NCBI GenBank assembly: GCA_004009845.1
Contig: RMBW01000052.1
Location: 1-64,000, forward strand
DNA: 64,000 bases
Direction: 5' to 3'
Origin: Davidsoniella eucalypti
Taxonomy: Eukaryota > Ascomycota > Sordariomycetes > Microascales > Ceratocystidaceae
The number at the start of each line of letters is the position of its first letter. The stretch's first letter is position 1. Below, in pieces: positions 20,479-32,937 of this stretch. A program made the translations under genes and the position numbers. The notes under the pieces are model-generated. The model saw only the letters and a list, made by a program, of their open reading frames with translations. It made no database searches and was not told the origin of the DNA.

Positions 20479-23400
20479 TTATTCAAACACGTCGCCCATG
20501 TCGAGCTTGCCGATAGACATCAGCTCCTTCTCATCCTCGACCTCGTCATTCGACAGGCCTAAGCCACCCGTACCGCCCTCAGCCTCTCTACGCTCGTTAA
20601 CCTGAGCACCTAATCTTAGGGCAACACGCTTGAAGTAATCTTGCATACTGCGCTTCACGTTTGGCTGCTCGGTGCTTAGACTAGCAATGTACTTTTCAAA
20701 CACACGACCCTCTTCTTCAGGAACACTGAAGATACCCACAAACGCCTGTTCGGCTGCTAGCTTGACGGGAATCACAGGATCACGCACACTCGAGAAGACA
20801 GGTGGCGCAAGGAGGGCTAGGTGTGGACGAACCATGTCCATGTTGACACGAGCCATAGTACGCACCAACACGAGACTTAGACGACGGGCATCGACAGGCT
20901 GACCGGGGCTGATCATCTCAGCAAGAATCTCGAAGATAGCCTTGGTGGTATCAAACGACTTGGGGACTTCGTTGAGCAGGTATTTACCGGTTGCTAGGAT
21001 CGAGTTGTCCGAGATGAAGGGCTGAAAGAGACACAACTAGTCAGTAGCTGATTTTGTGAAGTTTTATTGTATTAGTATGTTGAACTTACAGTCTTGTGCT
21101 TGATGCCGCGGATTAGCAGCTCAGGCAACGCTTCAACAAGAGAAGTCTCGAATATAGCAGAAGGAGCTTCAACCAAAACGGCATTAAGCGTGAGAATCGA
21201 CGACGAAGTAAATGTCGATGACATGACACGGTTTCTGATCAACGTCGACGCAGCCTCCTCAGAGACGTTCTTAATAAGAGCGCCCAGCAGTTTAGCGTTT
21301 GTGATGGTCATTTCCAGGTCTGTCTCATCAGCCTCGGTACTGTCAATCATGCCAAGAACAGCCGCACGACCGGCCTCTCCCATGTTGCTGCCGGCCTTGC
21401 TGATGACTTCGTAGAGAGCCTTCAGCATGGCAGTGCGTACACCAGCATCGGTAGTCTTGCTTCCCGTCACCAGCTCAGCGATCAGAGGATCGATTCTGGG
21501 CGTATACTTGATCAGGGTTCCTAGAGCCTTGGCAGCACGGTTACGTAGAGAATCGCTGGTAGTGTCGGCCAAAGCCTTGGCAAAGGTACGCTGCAACTGG
21601 GGCATGAAGGGCTTCAGAGCTGCAGGCATCTTCTCCAGTAGCGTGTTCAGTGTCAGCAGCGTGGCTGACTTGACTTCTGTGGACTTCTCCGACACGACAC
21701 GAATCAGCGGACCGGTGAGTTGGGTCACAAAGGGCTTTAGAGAAGCCTCGCTGGTACGGTCTACAATGTCCGAGATGGCCAAGGCTGACTGTGTCCGCTG
21801 GTCCGTACCACTGTACATCAGACCATGCAAAAAGATGGGCAGAATGGCGCTGATACCCTTGGGCAGCTCGAAACCAGGTAGCGGAGCACCGACTGTTCCA
21901 ACGCGCAGTAGAGTCTGGCGGGTAGAGACCACCAGATTATCCATCTGGTCCTTCTTGAGCCTCTTGGTGAACTCGCTGAGGGCAGCCCAGGCACCCTTGA
22001 CCACATTAGTGTCACGGTCATCGAACGAGTTGAGCAGAGTGCGGATGATGTCCTGGTTGTAACGCGAGTAGTCGACACTAGCATTGGCAAAGAACTTGGC
22101 CATATGGAAGCTCATAGCAGCACGGCGATGGTGATCATTGTTCTTGAGAAGCTGCAGTAGCACGTTCATCAGGGTGTTCAGACCATCTTCATCGTCGATA
22201 GACAGAATGACGATATCGAACGAGTTATCCAGATCCTCCTTGAGCCTATCGTCAGTGCAGTTGATGATGTTGTCCATGAGCGAGTTGATGATGCTAGGGA
22301 GGCGTCTGTTCATTGCAGCGCCAGCCACCTTGGAAAGGGCAGCAAGGGCACGGGCATTGAAGGCCGAGATTGGAGGCGTGGTAAGCGTCGGGATAAGATT
22401 GGGCAGAATAACGTTGGAGCGAGTGCTCTCAGTAAGCAGAGTGAGTAGAGCTTGTAGAGCGTTGTCAGCGTCGTCCTTGCTGCGCAGTAGGTTGAGCAGG
22501 TATGGAAGAACCTGGTCAATGGCACGCTTGCCAAACAGATTCTGTAGCTCGTCGAAGGCCTCGGCAGCCGTCTCGCGGACCTCGTCGTTGGAGTCGGTAA
22601 TAGCAGTCCGTACAACCGAGATAAGCGTCTTCTCGTGGTCTTCCAGAGCCTCGGGCGTCGCCGAAGCAATGAGCTCCTTGAGAGCCAGGCAGATACCCTG
22701 GCGGGCATCACTGTCGTTGGAGGTCAGGAGGCCCTGTTCCAGTGTAGGCAGCAGCGTAGCCAGGACGTTGTCGCCAGCCTTGCGAATAAGCTCACCCAGA
22801 GCGTTGGAAGCAATGACCTTGTGTTCCATGTTAGAGCTACCCAGACGGCGGATAATGAGTTGCGTGAGAGTGGGCACAAGCTCCTTGAGGATACGCGGGC
22901 TAGGCACCAGGGCCTTCCATACGTTGATAGCCTCGGCACGGACACCACCTGCTGTATCGCAGCGGCAGATGTACAGAGCAGACAGAATCTTATCACGCTT
23001 CTCAACACCGAGAACCTCCTTGAGAGACGAGCCAGCTTCACGAGCAGTGTCTTCGTCATCATCACGATCCTCATCGGCGCTGATACCAGTGAGGTTGAAC
23101 AGCAGATCACCCACCAGCTCGACGGAGCTGAGACGGATGCGGTAGCTATCATCCTCGAGACCACGCTCAAGCTCGGGAAGAAGCAGGTCGACAGCTTTCA
23201 TAGCGAAGTTCTTGACCAGCAGACGACCAGCACGCAGCGAGACCTCGCGAATAGACTCGATATCATCGGCTAGACCCGACAGAATAGGTGGGATTATGCG
23301 GCCAAGATAAGCCGAGAAGCTGTTTCCGAAGCAAACAGGCAGGAAAATGAACAGAGACATGAAACCTTCTCTGACCGAAGGCTTGGACGACCCGACGTTT

Positions 23401-26400
23401 TGCAAGATCGTAGGCAGAGTCTCCTCCAGACGAGTTGTGCCTAGACCAGCCAGAACCTCGGACAACGCCTGGGCGGAACCAAGACGATCGCCGGCACCGG
23501 TGTCGGACTTGAGGGTCTGCATAAGACCGGGAATGAGATCGGGTAGAGCATCTTCGCCCAGTTTCTCCATGAGCGAACCCAGAGCACGTGATGCAGTGGC
23601 CCTAGTAGTCGGCACGGGGTCGACGACAGCGATCTTCAGACCAGCAACCAGGACGGGAAGATGGCTGATGAGGTCCTTCTTCTCGGTAAGGTGAGCCAGC
23701 GAACCGATGACTTGAGAGGCCTTGCGCTTGGTGTTGGAGCGGTCGCCCAAGCCACGCTGCAAGATACGCGTGACCAGAGCCAGTGATGGCGGGTCTAGGT
23801 AATGCACGAACTGGACCTTGATGAGGGCGTCGAGAGCCTCGTCGGTGTACTTGGTGGGATCGCTAAGGGCCTTAAGGAGGATGTCAACTAGAGACTTGAC
23901 TTCAGGGTTGCTAATGACATCACCGAAGCGCTTCAAACTCTTGTTGGCCGCTGATCTGACCTCCTTGTGACTGTCGTTGAGCACGGCAGTCAGGGGAGGA
24001 ATGATCTCAGGCAGACTGAGGGCTAGCTGCTGAGGATCCAAGTAGGCCATGGCACCGAGAAGTTCACAGGCGCCCTTCTTGCTACGCCACTGGTCTTCAT
24101 CTAGACCGTTCAAGAGAGTGGGAAGAATCTTCTTGACGCCATAGGAACTGAGCTGTCTAAAGCAGGCTTTGGAGGCTTCCAGGCAGGCATCACGGACGTT
24201 GGCATTTACATCGCCGAAACCAGCCAGCAACTGGTAGACAGTCTGGATAACATACGGCTCGAATAGGCGACCCAGGACAGTGGACAGTAATTCATAGGCT
24301 AGGAAGGCAGACTCGCGCTGGTTGATTTCCTTCTTGTTCTCGGTAGCAGAGCGCAGAGTGGACAGGATGCGCTGCTCCTTGAGAGCGCCCAGACCATGGC
24401 CCATAACGAGACCAGCAATACCATACGCTGAACCTCTCTGTACAGCAAAGCTCTTGGATGTCATAAGAGTCTCAGAGACTTGCTCAATGTACTTGGTCGA
24501 CTTGGGGCCGTATGAACGGACCAGAGGTGGTAGGCACTCGGAGATGGCGTACTGAACAGTCTCTGATGGAGTGCTCAAAGTCGCGATAAGACGATCGATA
24601 ACTACAGGCAGGCGAGCATCGTTGGACGCAAGATGGCGAGCCAGAGCACCGTACATAATAATGACGGCTTCATTGACACGATCAGAGAACTCAGTCGCCT
24701 TATCAGGACCCTCCAGAGCCTTCTCAAATGACTCCATGAGCTTCTCCACGAGCAGTTTACCACGCGTATCGATAACACAGACAGCGGCATCCAGCATCTT
24801 GGCTCTAACATTGCCGTTCTTGTCACCCAGAGGACCTCTCTCGATCAAAAAGTCAAACAGGGCATCAAGCTGGGTAGTGGTGTAGTACGGAGCCAACTCG
24901 CGAAAAGCCAAAGCCAAACCTTGGCGAGCCTCCCATGGATCAGAAAGATCCATCTTCCGAGGCATACCGTATTCATCGAGCAGTTGGACACGAGGCTTTG
25001 CGAGCTCGATATAACTAGACTCGAGACTCAAGATAACGGAGTCGAGAGCGGAGCTATGAGCCTTGATAGCGTCACCCAGAGCGCGAGCACAAGCACTGCG
25101 AAGCTGGTGGTCCTTGCTCTCTAGATATGGGAGCAACTTTGTAGGAATATCCTCGGCGAGCTTGAAGTTTGACTCTTCCCAGATATCAAAACCAAGTGCA
25201 CGGTTCTCTAGATCATCGTCATGAGATGCAATCCAGATCTCGCTGGAAAAGTCAATTTCACTCATGTCTACCTCAGCGCTGATCGACTGCAGAACAGCAG
25301 ACCGGACATTAGATTCAGCCACAATGGCACCCTTAGCCAAGACGTTCATCTCGTCAACAGACATGTTGGGGGCCACGGAACGGGTGACATGGGCAAGGCA
25401 GTCCTTGACAATCTTGTAGTGCGCATTGTAGCGTTGCATAGCGACAATGAGAGACTCGATGATGTCATAACGAGGAACAGCTTCATCAACGCAGATGTCA
25501 GCATGGAAGGACATGATTTCGATAGCCAAGACAACCTGGACATCACGGTCCTCCTCAGACGCGCCAACACCGCCGGTTTTCAGGATGTGAAAGACCAAAG
25601 GCAGCAGATAGATCAAGGATACAGTGTCAAAAGGACGCTGTTCACTAGTAAACCGCAACTTGTAAAGAATACGGGTAACCAGTTCACCCAAAGGCTCTAC
25701 CTGCAGATCCTCGGGCAAAGCAGTAACTTCCCTAGCGCGCAGAGTAGCAATGCCCACGAACTGGCGGTTGGTTCCTAAACGAACGGTACATCTTTCAGAG
25801 CATGCAATGAAGGCATTAGGGGCAGCATCGCCAGTGATCAAGCAAGCGCCGGCATCGATACACTTGAGAAGACAGTCAACGGCGGCCTGCATCCACCGCA
25901 CTGCCTCGGTAGGGGGGCCGGTAGCCAAAGCGGAGATGATACCGACACCACGTTCGATATTGGCAACAATCTTGCCAATGCTCTCGCGAAGAGCAGTTTC
26001 TTTCTTAGCCTGAGCATTGACCTTGGCCTGGTCCTCGGCAGAAAGCTTCTTTCCGGTACCCTTCTTGGCGGCAATCGAGTTACGGAGCTCTTCCTCCCAC
26101 TTGAGTACCTCATAATCCTTGGAGTTCTTGTTAGGGACAGCCTGAGCCTTTTTAGCGAGGACATCGACAAACACAGTGCCAGCTGGAGTTTTGTAAATGG
26201 CAGCCTCCATGTGACCAATACCTTTTAGCTGAGCAGGGTCCAGGTCATCCTTGATCAGCTGCACGACGCGGGAGGTCATAGTTTCAGGAGCAACAAAGGC
26301 GAGCTCAGAAATGGCCCTATAAGCCGAGGTTCTAACCTTGATGTTCTGTTCAGAGCTAGTCTTGAGTAGAACATTATCTATGAGCCCTTGCTCGTACTTG

Positions 26401-28641
26401 ACAGCCAGAGCACCGGGATCAAGGCCGACCTTGATGGTTAGGTCGATCCAGCTGCTTCTAGGTATCAAGTCATTGCGCAGAAGAGCAATAAGATCAACCA
26501 TTTGCTTTTCGAGAATCTCGGTAGAGATATCATGGTTAAGCTGTGAGCGCTCATCCGGGCTCAGGCATACCGAGCGGATAGCAGGGTACAGCGACTGTTC
26601 TTCACTTTTTGATATGACAGCAGCAGAGTCCTTGTCGGATATGTGTATCTTCTGAAACCAGTCCCAAGCACCAGCAACTAGGGCAGAAGAAACAGCAGCA
26701 GGTGACTCGGTGTATTTCAGAGATAAGGCCTTGCGGGCTTCTTGGCCAACAATGTGGGGAACGGTGGTAGAGCAAGTGACAAAGAGGATAGCTTCCGCCC
26801 AGCCAAGAGATACAGGCTGTTCCAAAGTCTGAAGGGTAGCACCAGAGACTGCAAGCAGGGCGCGAGAGAACCAAGAGAGATCATCAGAGCCAGTCAACTT
26901 TGCGTATATTCTAGGGTTAAGCAGGAAAGATGACTTTTGGCCGACGCTAAGAGCATGCTTAGACACATTCGCCTTTTTCAAAGCAGCCGTGATAGTAGCG
27001 CTAGCAAGAGGGCCGCTAAGCGCAGGAAGAAGGGCAGTGGTGATGTAAGCTCCGGTGATGGCACCAGACTGTGCAGCAGTCATAGGGTTATTGTTGATTT
27101 CAGCAACACCGTCCAACAGCTTAGGCGTTATGATTTCGGCAAACTTGATACTAGCAGGAGAAACAGTCTTTTGGCGAGCAGCCTCTAAGAGAATTGAACC
27201 AGTGCGCAGAAGCCACAACCGGCGAGTGGGAATCTTCTTATCAACCAGACCCTTGGCATAAGCATCGAGAAGGGGCTTGGGGAGTTCGGTACCGTTCTGG
27301 ATGGAGAACAAGCTGGCCTTGGCCAAAGCAGTGGTTTCCGCGGTTAGAGCAGCCTCGTTACCCTCTTTAGCAGTGACTACAGCCAGCGAAGCGATCAGCT
27401 TATCAGCAATGGCCGCTGACATGGGAATAGCATCCAACATGTCAGCATGTAATACTCTGTGGTCAGCAGAAGGCAACTTGCCAGTCTTGAGGGGAGTTAG
27501 AATCTCATCGGCAGTCTTGGCCAGCAAATCACCCTTGAACGACTTGGCAACGATAGCCTTGAAGGCAGTAACGGATCCCTGGCGAATAACGGCATTGGAG
27601 GACTTGGTAGAGCTTAATAGAGGCTTCAGCAGGTTCCCGCATAAAACTTGTGAGAGGTCGTACGATGCAGGGAGACTAGCCACAAGCGGCGCCAATATAC
27701 TAGCAAGCACGACTTCTGGCGCGCGCAATAGACCCTTTTCCAAAGCCGGTACAATCTCGGCAGCGAACTCTTCAATAGTAGCAAAGTCACCAAAGAAGTC
27801 CTGCCATCCACCGGCAATGTGAGCAGGAACTGCGGTCTTGGAACCGACGATTTCACGAGTATAGAAAGTAAAGTAGTCCTTCTTTAACGAAGCCAGGACA
27901 GGCTTGGCCTTCTCGATACGCAATGATACACCGGCAATAACGCCTAGGAAAGGCGCATTCTTAGCAGTAGAGGCGGCACCCTTGGCAGTCAGTGCAAAAA
28001 CAGCGTCCTTGATGGTCTTTTCAACATCAGCAGCAGACGAGAACAGCTTCCGCAGACCACGGCGCGTGATAGTAGTAGCTGAGTCAGCCAGGCCACCCTT
28101 GGAAGTGGGTGAGAGCGACTTCTCATAGGCATTTGCAGCTGTTTGGAGCACTAGCTTGCCGAACTTGGACCAGTGAGAGGTGGGGCCCAGGTGTTGCTGG
28201 AGCAGAGCAGCCCACTCGACGATAACAAAGGCATTACTGACGGCAATTCCGCCCTTTTGGGACTCTTGATATATGGCAGCAACGAAGGGCTCGAGTAGCG
28301 GAGCGATGACGTCAAGGTCGGAGTGTGTGAGCAGCGAGACGAGGCACGATTGTACGGCACGGCGGGACGGACGATCGGTGTATGCGGCGAGAGTATAGAG
28401 GAATAGACGCAAAATAGCGGGCACAGCGTCGGTCTTGATCGCTATACAGTGGCAATGTCAGTGGTTATGGGCATACGGAGCACTTCAAAGTGTCCTGCGG
28501 ACATATAGAGCACTCACTCTTCTTGGCAAGACGCTCGTCGATGGTCTTGAGCTGGGCTATTCTCGTATTGGTCGACGATGAGAAGAGCGCCTGCTTGGCC
28601 GCGGCGACATCGAAGTCAGCGGAAGCAGAAGCTTCGGTCAT
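20479..28641 (-). CDS. GCN1: Translational activator GCN1 (eIF2-alpha kinase activator)
   Basis: Three exons: 28518-28641, 21090-28441 and 20479-21021, giving 2672 aa, the usual length for this family. The protein is a ribosome-bound HEAT-repeat solenoid that with GCN20 passes the uncharged-tRNA signal to GCN2 kinase during amino-acid starvation and senses collided ribosomes. HEAT-like repeats run through the whole chain. The eEF3-like region lies at about 1410-1690 (FGDVNANVRDACLEASKACF, LDEDQWRSKKGACELLGAMA, FVHYLDPPSLALVTRILQRG, PTTRATASRALGSLMEKLG), and the conserved GCN2-binding (RWD-interacting) segment follows in the next third (EAINVWKALVPS, VIASNALGELIRKAG). Introns are short (76 and 68 nt). 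No frame breaks in over 7 kb argue for good base quality. The many open frames on the plus strand here are antisense shadows. Confidence 0.97.
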
Positions 28642-31186
28642 TGTCCGAATGTTTGTAGTGTTTATGGGATAGAGGGTATCGAACGATGTCTTGATATTGT
28701 TTTCTTGGGGACAGGCGGGAACAGAAATCCCAGATATTCAAGCACAGATTCCAGACATCAGATGCCAGGCGATGCCAGGTCTATCGTGTGATTTGGCGTG
28801 CCGGCTTCTTGGGCCTTTGTATCTTTTTGTGATTTCGTTTCTTGGTGGCCAGCAAACAAAACGCACAGCAAACGATCTCTCAAACTCTACGGCAATTGCA
28901 CAAGAGGAGATATATTATTGTTCAAGAGAAGAAACGGCAATTGAGCGCTGAGCTGCTCTTCATAGCCTTGGCGTTCAATATCCAAGAAGGCTGAGAAGAA
29001 AATGACAGAGCTTTTTTGTACTCTCTTTTCGGTATTCCTACTATAAAAAAATGGAGGTGTGCACAAATTCTTTAGTGGTTTGTCGCACCAAACAAGGCTA
29101 CTACAACTACAACTCCTTAGAGCACAATACATAGAGCAAGACCACTAGCATATAAGCGTAGAATATTAACAGCTTCAGCCGTTCATGTGGTTTCTAGATC
29201 GTCCAATTGTTCTACGGCATCCGGGCTCGGGATCTTCCGCGGGATGAGATGCTTTTTTTTGTCTAGTGGTGGGTGTCGCCGTGACATTTACGGTTGATCA
29301 CGAACTTAAGATCCTGGCCAGCTTTGGAAGGCAACTTTTGTGTGTCCAGGTTGCAAATGCTCAGTTAATATTAGATATTGTGCTGCGTTAGGGTTATGAA
29401 ACAGCAAAAAGTTTCGACCGCGGGGTTTTCCATCTTTGTGGTGGGGTATCTACGGCTGCCAAGTGAGGTCGACACCTGATAAAAGCAATGCCAGCTGCTA
29501 GATATCAAACGCAACCAAAAGCAGGATGTGTTGCCTGCCCTGTGATGACAGGAAGGAGTCATGCATGCAACCATGGATACATTGCAGCTCAGTATTTTTT
29601 TTGTTTTTTCTTTTCTTCATCATTTTCCCGTTTCTATAAACAAACGAACGAGCGATTTCGTCTTGCCGTCTATCTCTCCATTCTAAACAAATCTAGGTGG
29701 CACACAAGCACACATATTGTACGAGAAAGAACTTGGATTAGTGATTCCTGGCGTCTATTTGAGATTACATGATATTTGACTGGTTGGTAAAGAGTTAATC
29801 TCTCTGTGGCTTTCTTATCTTTCTTAGATGTGGCCACAAGAACCAGCGCTATATTTTAGTTGTCTTTGGTATCTTTAGGGGCTCAGCCCACTAGAAATCT
29901 GCACTAAAACTACGCACAAACAAGAGAAAAAGGACCGGAAGACACGGCGCTGGCCAATCACCGGATAGCATTGCCAGATTTAGCGGGTCGCAGTGAAATG
30001 CCAACTGTCTATTACCTCGATATTCAAGCAATATTTTTCCTTTTTGCGTTCGATCTGCCAGCAGGCCACCCGTTATTCTTTCATATTTTCTCACATGTTC
30101 ATCGTGTTTGGCCCTTGTTTCTGCCTGACCATTGACAGCCAACAAAAAAACAATAAAAAGGAAAAAAAACCCAAGTTTCCAGGTAAGTTTGGAAAACACA
30201 AAATCCCACAAATGGAAAATGAACCCTTGATCCGGAACCATCAAAAAAAAAATAGCACCAAAACAAGGGATCGACAACTCCTAGTCTGATCGCCTGTGTT
30301 TCGCTTGGCTTTCATCAGAGCTTGGATCATGCGGCCTAACGGGGGAGCTAGTGCCCTGGAGCGAGTGCTGTAGTGCGCTGTACAGGCGCTATAGTGGCCA
30401 GTGATGGCCTGAACCCACTGAAAGGTCCGCTGGATGGCCGCTGTAAATCTGGCGACGGATGCGTCCTGGGTGCCCTGGCCTGGCGTGTTAGCCGCAGCTT
30501 AAGCGTGCCGCCACCGCATAGATGCTTCGTACCGAGAACCAAGTACCAGCAATCTGTGGCCCTGTCTCTGTCTTGTTGTGCCAGCTAAGTCGCCGTTAGC
30601 CATTGTCTTGTCTTCGACATGCTGTGTTTGCGGCTTCTCGAGGAATAAGGCTTGATATGGCTCCATGGCTAACGTTGGTAATACTGGTAGTATGTACATA
30701 TGTACTATACTGCCACTATACTGATACCAGCTGCTTCAGACAAACCCAGAGGCCGCAGTCACTCCAGTCGTCAGACTTGTGCTTAGTTTTACTTGATTGG
30801 GTGCCCACATCCCAAATCCTGTGATCGGGCCCATCCAGTCTTTCCTGTACTCTAATGGTCCAGTGCTGTTTCTTTTCTTTCTTCTCCTCATGTTTCCTTT
30901 GCTTCCTTTGAACTCGCTTTTCTGGTCCTCCGTCCAATCTTCTCCTTTCAGCTACATCTACTAGCAGCCAAACATATCATATAAAGAAAGACTCGTTTTC
31001 TATCAAGTTTTCCTCTCTCTTCTTCTTTCACTCACCATCTCTATCTCTCAGCCAAACCGTCCGTTTTCCTCTTGTCACATTCTTTGTTAGTTTGAGGCAA
31101 TCCTCTACAGACAGCCTTTTCTGAACGACGAACAGCCGCCAAAAGCGCACAAAAAAGAACCTTTTTCTTTAGCCTCTCCATACACC
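28642..31186. promoter_or_regulatory. Divergent intergenic region, GCN1 / orphan 230-aa gene
   Basis: GCN1 promoter next to 28641; TTAGGGTT at about 29388-29395. A GC-richer island lies at about 30300-30560 in otherwise AT-rich DNA. The plus strand from about 30850 to 31180 is strongly C/T-rich (TTTCCTCTCTCTTCTTCTTT-like), typical of promoter/leader of a well expressed fungal gene. No coding frame convinced me. Confidence 0.45.
30694..30705. repeat. 12-bp palindrome GTACATATGTAC, copy 1
   Basis: A perfect palindrome, preceded by AT; the same 14-mer ATGTACATATGTAC recurs at 61298-61311, also between genes. Could be a dimeric factor site or chance in AT-rich DNA. Confidence 0.3.
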
Positions 31187-31879
31187 ATGTCGTCCATCAT
31201 GGAGTCGCCTTCGCTGCCTCAGCGCACCAAGACCTTTAGCTTTCTGCAGAATCTGCGCACCAACACCCTCAAAGATGTGATGCCTGCCATATCCAGCCCT
31301 ACCTTCTACAAGCCACCACCGCTGGAGGCACCGCAGTTTGTGCCGCGGACCGCCCGCTTCTCAGACACCTTTGACGACATTCGCAAATCCATCACCACCT
31401 TTTCCATCAAGTCGTCAGCTTCGTCTGATACCGATCCGGAGTACTACCCATCGCGCGGCCACCACAAGCGCTGGTCTTCCATCTCAGGATCGACCATCAT
31501 CGGCGGACACAACGAGTGGGACTCTATTCGCAGCCGCAAGCAGTCCGATGTCCTCGCTGCCAGCCGCGACTACGATGCCCGCCGTCGCGCCTGGAAGGCC
31601 GAGCGCTACGAGCACGAACGCTATGTCGCAGCCTGCTTGCGCGAACGCGGCATGCGCCGTGGCCGCCAGACGGCTGCTGACCCAAAGTACAAGGCCAAGC
31701 TAGAGCAGGCCAGCGCCAATCTAGAGGTACAGGAAATGTTCCTGCGGCCACTGGCCAATCAAATGAACTCGTGCGTGCCCGGCGCCGGCCTCCCCGGCCT
31801 CCCGCTCGAGAATGTGCCCAAGGAAGTCATCGACAAGTCAGCCAGAGATGCCTGCGAGGCCGTCATGAACCTCCGCTGA
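31187..31879 (+). CDS. Orphan 230-aa protein, no recognised domain
   Basis: Single-exon frame with a good start context (CACCATGTCG) after a long C/T-rich leader. It begins with a Ser/Thr/Pro-rich half (PQRTKTFSFLQNLRTN, ITTFSIKSSASSDTD), then an Arg/Glu-rich, likely helical segment (residues about 125-185: DYDARRRAWKAERYEHERYV, ACLRERGMRRGRQ), and a Pro/Gly-containing C-terminal part with PGLPLENVPKEVIDKSA. No signal peptide or membrane segment. Its base composition is more GC-rich than the flanks and biased towards C-ending codons, as expected for an expressed gene. I do not recognise the family and infer no function. Confidence 0.75.
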   Translation: MSSIMESPSLPQRTKTFSFLQNLRTNTLKDVMPAISSPTFYKPPPLEAPQFVPRTARFSDTFDDIRKSITTFSIKSSASSDTDPEYYPSRGHHKRWSSISGSTIIGGHNEWDSIRSRKQSDVLAASRDYDARRRAWKAERYEHERYVAACLRERGMRRGRQTAADPKYKAKLEQASANLEVQEMFLRPLANQMNSCVPGAGLPGLPLENVPKEVIDKSARDACEAVMNLR

Positions 31880-32937
31880 GATTGACTAGGGCTCAGGGTT
31901 CAATGACGAGCACCAGTGCCGGTGCTAGTCGTGCTACTAGTACCAAGTCCCTGTGCTTCTTTTTTTTTTTCTCACTTCACTGCAGCGACAAGGGTTTATC
32001 CTGATGTCATCAAGGCTTTTCCTACTTTTTTTAATCACTTAGTAGGGCCCCAACTCAGACGCTACTGCGCTACGAGGCAGTGAGGGGTAGGCTGGCTTAG
32101 CCTAGCCGCAGCAGTGGCTTTTTTTCGGCGGCAAAATCGATTTTCGGGTTGTACAAATACAGGATGGATGGATAGGGTTAGGGGTTAATGCATGGCGCAC
32201 ACACTACAGGGTTGGTCAGTACCAACAATCATTTACGATACCATTACTTTGCTTCTTCATCTTTAGCTTTCTTTTATTGCTTCATATTCTCAATATAAAC
32301 GTTACATCAAGTTATGGGAAGATGCCTCAAGTCTATCAGTACGTGTAGTCTGACTGCCGGCCCAAGCTGAAATATAAGTAGCTGGAATATCGTTTCTAGG
32401 GCGGTTGAAATGTCCGATTCAAGTCTAAGGGATATCAATGTCTCGTCATATATGCAAACAGATTTCAAATATATTGGTATAATCTTAAATAGACAGCGGC
32501 AGGCTAAGACACCAAAGACAGATTTACTGTCAAAAAAAAAACCTCATACTTGTCAATGTACTTGTACAACGGACTATGTTTCATTTGTATATTTGTTCAT
32601 ACTATTAGACAGAGACTAAGCGCCACCGAACCATCTACAGAAGAAAGCTCGTTCCATTCTAGGCTAGCAGAAAATATGGTTAAGTAATGTCGTTAGGGGG
32701 TCATGTATAGAAACAAGATCTCGCTGGTTGGGGAAGTAGGTAGCTAAAAGTAAGAAAGAAGTACTAGAAACACAGATAGTGATATAATCAAACAGCAACA
32801 CACGTATAGCCTCGGAAGACCATACGACTACTTAGCACACAACAACGTGCCTTCAACATTATAGATATAGACAGACACGGAACTCTTAGAGAGACAGACC
32901 GATGGGGAGACAAGAGAAAAGAGGGCAAAAGCACCAC
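31880..32937. other. Convergent spacer, orphan gene / BIM1-like locus
   Basis: 3' flanks of both genes. Contains a GGCTGGCTTAGCCTAGCC hairpin-like sequence (about 32087-32107), TAGGGTTAGGGGTTAA at about 32174-32189 and A/T-rich DNA. No gene seen. Confidence 0.4.

Noticed and set aside
22138..23145. 335-codon open frame on the plus strand opposite GCN1 (and a 212-codon one at 22635-23273)
   Set aside because: Lies fully antisense to a strongly conserved gene; composition is Ser/Arg/Leu low complexity expected from mirrored codons; no family resemblance.
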